In this document: positions 1 to 10,814 of the stretch, in pieces
How the letters are laid out: each line of letters starts with the position of its first letter
Numbering within the stretch: position 1 is the first letter of the stretch
NCBI GenBank assembly: GCA_040954595.2
Contig: CM082578.2
Coordinates: 17,050,001 to 17,114,000 of the forward strand
DNA length: 64,000 nt
Direction of reading: 5' to 3'
Origin: Balanoglossus misakiensis
Taxonomy: Eukaryota > Hemichordata
Program-made: the position numbers and the translations under genes
Notes under the pieces: generated by a model
Database searches by the model: none
Seen by the model: the letters and a program-made list of their open reading frames with translations, nothing else
What the model was told of the DNA's origin: nothing

Positions 1-1520
1 TCTGTTGTACACGTCAGGCTAGATTTTTACTTCAATCCTCTATTCGTTCTCCTAATTTGACATCATCTGTTGTCCTGTGATTGGGTCAGCTATACTGGGG
101 TAGTTATAGTGTATTTTGGAATTGCAGTATTGATGTCAGAACCTATTCGGTAATGCGGTCACGCATACCATCCGCCCACTATGCTTGAAAACATGTTTGT
201 TTGGGGATAGGGCGGATGTCTGAGTTTAGTACAGGCAGACTATTAGTAGTCAACTACGTGCATTAAACATTGTCTTAGCTTATCAAAAAGATTTTTTTGC
301 CAGCGATTTACCCTTTTAGAGGTATATGCTGACATTAAGTCCTTGAAATGTACACTGTGTAATCATCATGCATCATTATGGTGTTATTATGATTTAAACA
401 AGGCATACGTGTAAGTAACGTAAACGGGCGAACTGCGTTGTCGTGGGTTTTAGTATTTAATAGACTGACAGTCAGACCAAAGCATAGGATGTTTCACAAA
501 GATTATCAAATTTCTGATATTGCAAACGGCAAATCCTTCATAGGCAAGCAGCTTGGCTGATGTAGCTAATGGCTATAAGAAAACCCTTCACGTCATCTTG
601 ATGGATGACTTCCAATATTGCGCAGAGGCAATCACCTAATGGAAAGTTACTTACTTCATTGAAACTTGCATAAAATGCAGCTTCCATCATAAGCCTAAGA
701 CATGCCAGTTTAACATGACGCATTGCATCTTACTGACACACATAACTTTCACACACTTTCGTGACCAGGCTCTTCAATCACGGTAATGGTGTACTATTAT
801 TTTCAGTGGTTAACCTTAAGTTAAATTAGGCGTTTCTATGATAAGTCACAGCAGATTGGACAAGATGTCATTTTACCATTCACACAGTCACACGAGTACT
901 TACAAAATTAACTTATGGCGTTTCCAGTTAGCGCACTTGTATTTTCGTTTCGAAAGTGATGGCCCACTAGTTGTTGTCAGAAGATTGACTGGCAGAGAAT
1001 GGGCAGGAACGTACACCAAACACTGGAGAGGAACACATTGATAGGTATTTACACTGATGCACTCAGACGTACATGCAAGTTAATGATCTTCTGCAGTTCC
1101 TGGCAACCATTACTTTGTAACGATACAATCGAATACTGCAGGCGTTTGCAATAAAATGGTATATATCTGAAAGGCTATGAGGCACTTTTGTTTTTTTCAT
1201 CGGGGTGAAAATAGCTGGAATAGTTTTGAACTTACGAGGATTGTATCTGAGTAATTCAACAGATAAAGTCTCAAAATAGCGCTGCTGTTGAGATTTCTCT
1301 TCAGTACAAGGAATATTACAAACCACCTGAATCGGGTGAATGAATGTTTTAAAGACTGGTCTGTTCTAAAATGGAAAGTGCTTTTATACTCACATAGGAG
1401 AGGGTAGTAGATGATTATTATTTACCAGAAATCTCCTATTGCATTTAATATTTAGCGTGGTATGTTTTGCTCACCAGTGCAGAAAAGAACTGTTTTAAAG
1501 TCCTTGTGTGATGATAGTAT

Positions 1521-1556
<36 letters not shown>

Positions 1557-1629
1557 TGACAGAGACAGTGACAGTGACAGAGACAGAGAGAGGGGAGAGA
1601 GTGATGAAAGAGAGAAGAAAGAGAGAAAG
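1521..1629. repeat. composite (TG)n(AG)n microsatellite
   Basis: Ten TG units (1521-1540) are followed directly by eight AG units (1541-1556), then an imperfect GACAGT/GAGA purine-rich tail. The open frames across it are low-complexity artefacts. Confidence 0.95.
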
Positions 1630-3094
1630 ATTAAAATCACACAATTGTGCTTGGTTTGATCACTTTGAGTCAGTCTCAGTTCCAAAGCCTTCACTACGAA
1701 AAGCATTTCAAAAACGCAACACTTACCCGGTAAGCTGATCATTCCACGACGAACAGGAAACAACTGCGAATTAGCTCAAGTCCGTTCCTATTGTCGTGCA
1801 GCGTGTATAAGTACGCCCGACCACAGCACATTAGTGCGCCAAATAACCCTAGTCGGCAATTCCATATCCGCGTATCATACTTAAATAAAGCTGATTTTCT
1901 CTTTGCATGGTCTGAGCCAAAGCTATGCCTTACTGGAAATTGACACAAGGGGGCGTTGCAAAATACCAACCACGATGTGATTATTTTATTTCGAATGAGT
2001 GACGTGTTGGGTGTATTATCCGCACATATAGACTGCAGTCACATCGTGTGCCTAAGTACAACAGAAATCGCATACTCATTAAAGACTGCATTGTAATTAA
2101 GTTATATGAGAAAAAGAAATAACGGACGAAAATGGAGTTTGATCTGGTTGGCGCTTTCTCGAACTAATTCTACAATTCTCTTACTTTGCTCGGACCGCGG
2201 ATGGTGAATTCTGATGTTGCTGGCGATATGGCCATTAATACGAAATAACATTTCCACAGCAAAAAATAAAAACATAAATGCTAATTATTTCTTGTCCTAA
2301 AGGAAGTGGGTAATTTACCTTAATGCACTCGCTTCTCAATATCGCATTTCGGTGACATGGTATGCCAATTATTATTTTGTTATTTGAGAGTTGATATCTC
2401 TCAGCGAGAGAGTTTTATTTAGCCGGGAGGAGAATTAGGCATGATTGAACCGTAGATCCAAATGATATAACGACACAGATTTACAACCTGGGACAGTCAT
2501 GTGGTTGTTTTAGATTCTTAAATGAGAAAAGAAACAAAACCGCAAAAAGATGAGAAGTGTGTAAAATCACAACAAGGCCACTGCATATATAAATAGATTC
2601 TGACCTCGTTTAAAATCTATAATTCCCTGGAGCTTAAAGTTCAATCCGTTACTCTGTATGTTTCGATCTCCTAATGTGTGGCAGAAGAAGTCGTGTCAAT
2701 GCCAGGAAATAATCACCGAGTTTAATCATTAAATATGGTTATCTTTCAACTTTCTATATAATTCAGTTCCCTTTATATCACTGTAATCAAGGCCAATCTG
2801 TACTTGAAAGCAAACACGCAAATGGAGTTTTTGTTATTTTTGTTAAAGAGAACAAAAAGAATGTGGGCTTTGGTGGTTCACTTCAGATGACAACACCAAA
2901 CGATGGTGAGTGAACAATGTGTCGATACGTTTCACTCTCTAGATAATTTATGTCCTTGGCTACTAAACAGATGATCGAAAAGAAAAATATGCACAAGTGA
3001 AATATCATTAAGTTGAGTTTAAAAGTATAAATGGAACCAAGTGGAAGAACAATTCCATTTGACCCAATACTCCTCACACCCACACACACTATAA

Positions 3095-3107
3095 CCCCCC
3101 CCCCCCC
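3095..3107. repeat. C13 homopolymer
   Basis: Thirteen consecutive C, immediately followed by an A-rich stretch. Confidence 0.95.
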
Positions 3108-6100
3108 AAAAGAAGAAACCCATACCTGATCGGTTATTCTAAAAATCTGAACTCACTCTGTAATTACGCTAGCACTAACTATGCTGTACCCTTGCAGCTA
3201 TACTATCTTTGGACAGTAATCAATTGTGGACTTGTATATACCACCCTTTCCCAAAATCATCTCAGAGGGCTGCAAAGAGAAATTTATTCCATCATTTATA
3301 AGCGAGTACGCTATGTTGTTATTCTCAGTGTCATGCGTTCATTCACACAGTTTGATAACATGACCGATACATGTTAGACGTACAGTATAACGCTCTCACG
3401 ATTAAGCCAATATAGGTGTTTGCGGCACCCTGTGCGCAGAAAGGCTCACTTGTTGATTTATTACATCAAAGTCAATTTTTAAAATAATGCAATGTAAATG
3501 AACAGAAAGAGTGATTAATGACGAGGGGTCATTCAATGGTCCCGCCATAAGCTCTTTAAATCACCTATCCAGTCGATATAGAATCTCAAGTCTGTGAGAT
3601 GTGATGTCAATGCAGAAACATGAACAAACTGATTTGGCCAAATGTAGACGGCAGCTGCAGTAACAACAAACAACAATAATATTAGCCCTGTTTCTAAACA
3701 TTGGCACTAACCATGCATTCTTCATTGGAACCTCTACCTGGAAAATGACCAATGCATTTTGCCAACAAAGAAATGATTCATAATCCATGGTTTGGAGCAG
3801 GCCTAAGATAGAAGATACATGTAGATTGCTGCATGCCCTTGATCAAATGGCAACTCTTTCTGCATTTCCACATTAAACATTTCAAGGAAACCAATGAAGA
3901 CTACCTAATTAATTGATGTTTCTTTGAATTCCATGAAGCAAAGAGCTACCTGATCAAAATTCCCATCATAACATCAACCCATGGTGTCCTCGGCGGGCTA
4001 CAATTTAAAGGAAATGTATATAAGTTGTGACTTTGCTATCAGGAAATAAATCCTGACGCAGCTCGATTGAACTTATCACAGGTACTCGAAGAGTTTCATA
4101 TTGTATTTCAATACAGCCAAAGCACACTCGCCTTGATCCGCTCCCAAAAGGTACATTCCCAGCCTCTGGTTATCGAAGAGAATCGGAATAAAAACAAACA
4201 TTTATTTATTATTCCTGTAACGACCAAGAGCATAATAAACCCCCAAAGGACTTGTTCAAAAGTCGTTGGTTTATCGTTATTTTCCCAGAGGACAAACTCA
4301 CTCTAATGAGCAAAGCCAACTGAGGTTGTGTGAACAACGCATTGTGTTTTGAATCTATGTGACGTTGCTAGGGTAACGGGTCCTTTGAGATGACGACTTA
4401 TGCAATCTGCACAAAACTGACGGCAGCATTCTTACTCGCGACGCCATGATATTGCATTTAAAACTCCACCTCATTTGTTGGCAACTGAAAATTTAAGATG
4501 CTTGGATTCCTTGTGCATGCGCGCGTATGTTCATGTGTCATTTTTCAGCAATATGCGGATACTCAGAGATATTTAGAATTGACTGCCCATGAATAGTGGT
4601 GCATTTACCGAGATGCTATATCTCATCAATAGCCATTTCTTGCACTCATGATGTAGCATATATGGAACCATTCAAATCCAGTCAAGTCATTTACTGGGTG
4701 TGATAAAATCAAACACAGCCATAATAACCCGAACATTGTAAACGTCAAAACGCATTGGAACCTTCCTGAATTGTGCATGGCGATAAGTACTCATTCAGGT
4801 GTTCTGTGATTTGAAACTTCTTTTTGTTTGCTATTATCTGCGCGTAAAACCATAAATCTAACTCTAGGTGAATTACTGTGACACTCACACGCAGCGAACT
4901 CACAGTTTCGCCACACTTATCTACTCACATCTGTGTTTACGATCCTCATGCTAATGTATTTCCTTGTCAGTCGGGGTAGTATAATGTATTTCCCTGCGTT
5001 CTGATCACGCAAAACAGTTGCATTACCTGTAAATTACATGACAAGGGCGGAAAGCGAGTTATCGACTGAGTACCACGCTGACATAGACGTCGACACATAG
5101 TTTATTCTTCTGAAAGCTATCAGCAGGTTATAGCGATATTTTTATTCATGAAAGGCCCGGAGAAAACCCTTGCTGCCATTAATACAGACGTCACATTTTG
5201 ACTCTCAATGCAAGTTTGCTGCGAGCAATGCTCCGTATTTATTTACTTTGCTGAAGAAGGTTTCTGTGGAGGGGTAAATTTAACACATGCCTATCAAGAA
5301 GATTAAAACACTACAGAATCAGCTTATGCTGCTTAATAGATAAAAGTAACCCTCAGAACTAGTCTATAAGAATATTCCGTAAATTGTGGGTGGCTGACAC
5401 TCAACCACGGAAACCAAGGAAAGGTTCAATACCATAGACCTTTACAAATGCAAGGCAGAAAGGTTGCACAAAAAGCCCATATTTCTGACAAGGATGAAGA
5501 AGGCATACGAATTCACCGTTGGCAATAACATGATCTATCCTTTCAAAATCCTCTAAGAGCAAGTATAGTGTGATTGAATTCAATATCATACAGCTACCCC
5601 ATTATTTACATGCATGGGACATCATTAGCAGAGTAAATTCACATTTACCGTCAGCTGTCTTCTATTGCGTTTCATTGTTTTTAGAATTAGGGGGTTGTTC
5701 ACTGGCGTGAGTAGACATCCGTAACATGCGGCTTGAAGTATATCAGTGGCGCCGTTGTCACTGAGAGACCGGAATCGCTCGTTAGTCATTCTCTTGACAT
5801 TTCATAGAATAAAATGACTGCAGTGATTGCTGATTTATATGGCGGTGGATTCTCACCAACAAAAATTTCACATGATAATGCAAGGTGATGTCCTACATGA
5901 TGAAAGCATGTCTCATTTTCAGTGAGTTTATATTTGACACGATGTGTACATACAATGTAATGTGGTGTAATTCAGACCTAGTGATACTTGTGATATCCGC
6001 CGCCGCTACAGATCCAATTAGAAAACTATAATGTACATTTGTATACGGTCCCTCTTTACACGTTTCCATATCATATTGCCAAAAACTGTGGAGATGCATG

Positions 6101-6831
6101 TTATTTAACAGTGAACGCACACCTACTAACAAATCTTGTATTGCTTTGGGTTGTGCATTTCTTTTCCACCGGATACTTTGGGTCTATATTTTCTGCAAGC
6201 TTTGTGATGATGGATGGACATGGGGATTTAAAGTGCCTGGATGGTGGTAAATTCGTAGGAATTCGAAACTGGTAATTAGTAACATATCTTTGATTCTATT
6301 GAATCAATTTAAGTGGATCTTCAAGTACCATCATCTGACCAATAAAAAAGCAATACTTGGAGAAGTTCACTGAAAGCTGTCATAAAAATATGCATTATTG
6401 AAGAGAAGCATATTTCGAGGGCCATGGAAATTGAAAAGTTAAATGAATTATGGCGCAGCTTTTTATACAATGGTTTATCCATTAAGTGGATAATGAAAAA
6501 AATGTCTACTAATGGTATTTGCAGTTCTATAAAAGTAGTATTGACAATCCTAGATGTCTGCCCTGGGAGTCCAATTACTTTCATTTTTGTGGATGAAAAA
6601 TGATTGCTGCTGAATTCAGGAAATCTAATCTCTAACGTCATCAGAATTTTATGTCCTGAATGCAATTTTAATAAGCCGATGAAAGTGACTAACAATTATA
6701 TTCATTCTTAAAAGCTCGTAGTGAAATTCTTCTGTATATGTGGGGTTGCTGGTCATGTGACAGTTCCAACATTGCGTTTATGAATGTCATGTGACAAACA
6801 GCATCACATATGACCTATGTTTGAGGGGGAG

Positions 6832-6837
6832 TTTATT
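6832..6837 (-). terminator. candidate poly(A) signal AATAAA of the MCT-like gene
   Basis: A minus-strand AATAAA hexamer 230 bases downstream of the transporter stop codon. The position suits a short 3' UTR, but AATAAA is common in AT-rich DNA and no transcript evidence is available here. Confidence 0.35.
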
Positions 6838-7066
6838 GGCCAATAGATACGTTCAAGTGTCTGTATTCCTTTTACAGAATGTCGCTTATAAATTTACTGG
6901 TCACTTGGACATAATCTGTAAATTCAGTCCGCTTCTAGCCTGTTAAGGTGCCAACAGGATTTCTTCAAATAGTGCGCATGACGTCATGTGTACAGGCCAT
7001 TACAGTAACATGCAAAATGGTATTTGCTGGCGACAAGGTGTTTTACATCATAGGCTATTCCTTGTA

Positions 7067-7335
7067 TTATGCAGACTTTTCAGGTACACTTCCTTGATCA
7101 GCCTCTTCTGTAGAAGTGCAGGCAACCTGCTCTGAGACCGGTGTGTTGCATGTGTTCCCTTGAGCGCTGTCAGCCTCCATCATGGCTTGGTTCAGCTCTT
7201 TCAGTTGGAAGGCCCTCGGCCTCCACCTTCTCCGCATGCAAGCCAATGCAACGAGAAGCAACGACCCGACCACAATTGTAGCCCCGCCGATAAAGAATGA
7301 AAGGCTGTAATTTCCAGTCTTGTCGTAAATATACC
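7067..7335 (-). CDS. MCT-like transporter, coding exon 4 (C-terminus)
   Basis: Acceptor CTTAAACAG|GG joins exon 3 in phase 1 to give Gly-Tyr-Ile-Tyr-Asp, the usual end of the SLC16 TM11 loop, followed by TM12 (SFFIGGATIVVGSLLLVALACM). The basic stop-transfer segment RRRWRPR and a roughly 60-residue hydrophilic tail follow (…NQAMMEADSAQGNTCNTP…GSVPEKSA), ending at the stop at 7067. The tail is cytoplasmic by family topology and has no recognisable PDZ-binding end. The best poly(A) signal is AATAAA (minus strand) at 6837-6832, about 230 nt beyond the stop. Confidence 0.88.
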
Positions 7336-10300
7336 CTGTTTAAGAGAAATCATGATTACTTTAAAATAGTGTGTCTGTACACGTTCCCTCTCCTTATAAT
7401 AATTATCCCGGGACAGCTCACATTCTGCACTGTGCATTTGGTAGAGGTAGGCTGTGTAAATTCGTCCAGGCGGACCAATTTACTTACTAATTGGCTATTT
7501 GCAGAGAGTAGCCATATAATTTTGCCGATGGCAATTTCTAAGATCTTCGTTTGATAGATTATTGTGTTTTGAATGCCGAGGCTGACCAAAGCACTCATCG
7601 TTCGTGGTTCTCAGAGGGCATATAATCGGCTGAACATGAGTTGTTCCTCTGTTATCGTATTACAGTTATCTGTTATCTGGCCGAGTCATTTAACCACAGG
7701 TCGAATTAAATGAGTCTACCTTTCAGTTCACATCTTTGCAGTAAGTTCAAGGAGCCGATTCGTTCTGCATATAAAATAATGATGATTTCGCTTTCACCAT
7801 TGCACACACACAAAAATAAAGGCATGATAACGCGGGTCAATTTCAACATGATCAAAAAATAACATGATTTTGAGGGTATATGAAACTGACAGCACAATTT
7901 GCCTCTTGATGCACGAAAACAACATCGATTACATTACTTATGTCAGTGTTTCATCAGTATTTAAAAATAAAAAATGTGAGAAAATAAACTGAAACTCCTC
8001 CACCCTGGCCATGTGATATTTTTACAATTTATTTTGTTTAAAACCTGGATCCTTCAAGCACCCAGGACCGCAAGCTGTTAACTCATTTGTAAGCTCCAGT
8101 TTCAAATGAATTTATATTGACTTTTAGAAAATGACACATACTCTAAGAGTTACATTAATGTGAAAGACACAGTACCAAGAGTTGGTTTTTGGCCTTTAAA
8201 TTGAATCTAATTTCCGGCTTCGAGAAAACCAATCAGGAAAGTAAACTTAAGTGACGATACTTTCGCTCTATGCACAGTTTACGGGAGAATTTGTTGAGTA
8301 AAAAAAGTACAGGCAACATGTTGTGCCACAATAAATAATATGTTTGTCTTGACACTGAGTATTTTTAGACTTCATAGCTGCATGTAAACAGGAAGAATAC
8401 ATACGTGTGCAGCTGATGTTGCCAACCCCGCAGCCTACATAATCAGTTTTACGGATTCCAATAAGCAATTAATGAACTAACAATAGGCAATAACTGTCCC
8501 CAGGGGCTTTATGGTAGAAATCATGCTAGAACAAACAACCTCGATTTAATTTATAGAAATATGATATTTCAGTTAATGACATGTGGACAATTTTCATGGA
8601 CTTATCTTCGAAAAAGTGTTTTCACAGATTAAAAAAAAAATTAATATTTTTAAGTTAATTTCAAATCTGTTGCATAATATATGAATGGGTTTAAAGCATA
8701 TGTCGCGCCTTTTTTGATGCATAGTGATTAACTCACCTGCGACAGGGGGTCCAAGAACCTGCGTAATACCGGTGAACATCAGGGAAAATCCATATGCATT
8801 TGTAAAACGGCCTTCTGTAACCACTTCCTTTATCATCGGTGCATCAAGAGCAGTTGCAACTCCCCTTACGATTCCCATGACACCAATAACAACCGCATAG
8901 GCTACATAGCCGTGGACAAGCGGCAGCACCACGATGATCAGCCCGTACGCGGCCATGGCTGCCCCATAAGTCTGCATATGCGACAGGCGAAGGGGATCAA
9001 CAATGAATCCTTGGCCAAAACTCCCGACCATTGCGCATATACCAAATATGGACATTAAGAACGCTGCATTTTGGGGCAGTATGCCCGTGTTCATGGCCAT
9101 TGAAACCAAATGAATCAGAGGAATGTTGATTCCAAAGCTGAGAATGAGACGCGCTACAATGATCAGTGCGAAGAACCTGTCCTTGAAAAGTCCGAAATCA
9201 AAGTATTTATTGGTAGTTGCCACGAACGACACACAGCAAGATTTGGGTTTGTCACAGATTGTGCACCTATGTTGATTTTGATCCTGTAAACTTCCACTGT
9301 GACCAGTTTCGATTAATTGGATCTCGTTTTCGTCACCTGTGCCTTCTTCAGGAAAATCGCCTTTAAGATAGATTGGACGCAAGAGGGCGCCTGTAACACA
9401 TAAATTCAGAAAGATTCCACCAAATATCAACAGGGTCCCCCTCCAACCGTAAGTCGTCAAACAGAACTGAAGCAACGGCGCCATGACAAAAGCACCTAGA
9501 CCGGAACCGATGATTGAAATGCCACTTGCTCGGGCAAGACGTTTCTGGAAGTAGCGACCGACCATAACATTGTGTGGCAGACGACAGAAACCTAAAAATA
9601 TACCTGTTGAATGAAAAAAACAAAAACACCCTGCATTATTCAGTTACAGCTCGTGTTAAATTCACGTTTCGAGCCTCAATGTAATAGGCAATATGTTCCT
9701 CGGTGCACTCAGAGTTCAAAATATTGCTGAATTTTATTCCTTCCTTGAAGGTTAAGGTCAACATTAAGTTCAAGTTCCTTCTTTTAGGCCATATTTAATT
9801 GCATAGATGATTGCAGTGTGACTAAATAAATATTGAAAATATTTTTGAGCTTAAGTATGGTAATTTATAATGTGAAAAAAACCCTGTTTTCTACAGATTT
9901 ATATACCCAAAATAAGTGAACTGGATTGGTTTGATTTTTATTATTTAAAACTTGCGAGTAGCATTAAATACCTGACTATGATGGGAGCCAGGCATAATGT
10001 TGTGAATTTACAAAGTTCACAGGCAAACAGCAAAAAGGTTTCCACACACCTGCAAATATTCCGAAACCTAAGGTCAATGTATAAATGTCATCTGTGAAGG
10101 AACTCAGAATAGCGGCCAGTGCTGTTAGAAATCCGCCAGCCATCACTGATGTTCGATGCGAAAATCTTTGACTTATTGCTGCTGCAAAAGGACCTGGTAA
10201 TGAAAGAGGGAAGAGAACTTAACACTTTTGTTTGAACAGCTCGATCCTCTTTCCCCTATAGAGGGGAAATAAAAGAACGACTTCTCAGAAAATATTAAAA

Positions 10301-10814
10301 GCGGCCTGCCAGCAAGGCGCCCATGGAAAACGATGATGAGCGCCACCACACTGTTTTTTAATGGTGGGATACATTCATGAGCCCGCCAGGATATCAATTG
10401 GTCCATCCCTCCTTGCTACACTCTGCAAGAAACTTATAGTGTTCGAATAAGACTTGCAGGTTCTACTTTGTCAACATGTAATAGTGTGTGGATAAAATAC
10501 ACAGAACATATGCAATAGGTCTACCAGGTACAAGGCTAAGGAACACTGACATCTGTAATAGACAGACATACGAACCTACCTACGCACAGACTTAAAGAGG
10601 AAAACATGGATGCCATCCATGCCGTCGTCCCGGCGCCCTCTTCAAAGTACTTGACCAAACCAGCAAAGAACACACCAATAGCATTCTGTGTCCCTCTTAT
10701 GATAAACATACCGACAAAGCTAGCGATGACTATCATCCATCCCCATCCACCATCAGGGGCTTCTTCCAAGATTACCTTAGTCCTTTTATGCGAACAATTT
10801 CGTCTACATTTCAT
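7067..10814 (-). CDS. SLC16/monocarboxylate transporter-like MFS protein (4 coding exons, 504 aa model)
   Basis: Spliced minus-strand gene. Coding exons are 10814-10580, 10193-10050, 9603-8737 and 7335-7067 (stop), totalling 1515 nt. All introns obey GT-AG (donors G|GTAGGT, G|GTGTGT, G|GTGAGT) and all are phase 1, so the frame joins cleanly. SLC16 hallmarks are visible: DGGWGW at residues 21-26 opening TM1, and YFQKRLARASG at 144-154 at the start of TM5. There are also the family pattern LLIFGGIFLNLCVTGALLRP, a long cytoplasmic loop between TM6 and TM7 (about 205-259), and GPPVAGYIYD joining exons 3 and 4 near TM11. Length fits the family (about 430-520 aa). The pattern of the first half recalls the MCT9/12/13 branch more than MCT1-4, but I cannot place it firmly. 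Substrate is unknown: the TM8 Asp/Arg pair needed by proton-coupled lactate MCTs is absent (A317, S321). The start ATG follows an in-frame TGA, and a good acceptor at 10906 suggests a 5' UTR exon border at 10905. Confidence 0.93.
8737..9603 (-). CDS. MCT-like transporter, coding exon 3 (residues 127-416)
   Basis: The main exon, 867 nt, starting after TTCAACAG|GT and ending G|GTGAGT. It holds the end of TM4, TM5 with YFQKRLARASG and SGSG-like glycines, TM6 and the TM6-TM7 loop, then TM7 to TM10 and the start of TM11. The loop is acidic (GDFPEEGTGDENE), then Cys-rich (HRCTICDKPKSCC). TM8 reads SIFGICAMVGSFGQGFIVD: the Asp and Arg expected from MCT1 alignment are Ala and Ser. The open frame continues past 8737 to 8594 without family resemblance, which is simply intron read-through. 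Confidence 0.93.
10050..10193 (-). CDS. MCT-like transporter, coding exon 2 (residues 79-127)
   Basis: A 144-nt exon. The acceptor TTACCAG|GT joins exon 1 in phase 1 to restore Gly-Pro (GPFAAAISQRFSHRTSVMAG). This matches the SLC16 TM2-loop-TM3 segment with its basic loop RFSHR, followed by the TM3 run FLTALAAILSSF and the start of TM4. It ends at TTT GCA G|GTGTGT. Skipping it would delete TM3 but keep the frame, because it is bounded by phase-1 introns on both sides. Confidence 0.88.
10580..10814 (-). CDS. MCT-like transporter, coding exon 1 (residues 1-79)
   Basis: Encodes the cytoplasmic N-terminus, rich in Lys/Arg and Cys (MKCRRNCSHKRTK), then EEAPDGGWGW and TM1, the first extracellular loop (KYFEEGAGTTAW) and the start of TM2. 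The donor is GTA G|GTAGGT at 10580/10579, leaving phase 1. Reading past this donor gives residues unlike the family and then a stop. Upstream of the ATG the same frame hits TGA after five codons, so the ATG at 10814 is the natural start. It has A at -3. A polypyrimidine tract plus CAG (exon start 10905) marks a likely non-coding 5' extension of this exon. Confidence 0.9.

Larger units (their letters stand above)
1..7066. other. non-coding region upstream of the window's first gene
   Basis: AT-rich sequence with no open frame that resembles a protein I recognise. It contains the composite TG/AG microsatellite at 1521-1629 and a C13 run at 3095-3107. The last few hundred bases are probably the 3' UTR and downstream flank of the minus-strand transporter. 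Confidence 0.6.

Noticed and set aside
1452-1763. Open frames through the TG/AG microsatellite and the CT repeat at 46425-46659
   Set aside because: Translated dinucleotide repeats (Ser-Leu, Arg-Glu and similar), not genes.
6321-6695. 124-codon minus-strand open frame just downstream of the transporter
   Set aside because: AT-rich, hydrophobic by composition, no recognisable domain; length compatible with chance and it overlaps likely 3' flank.
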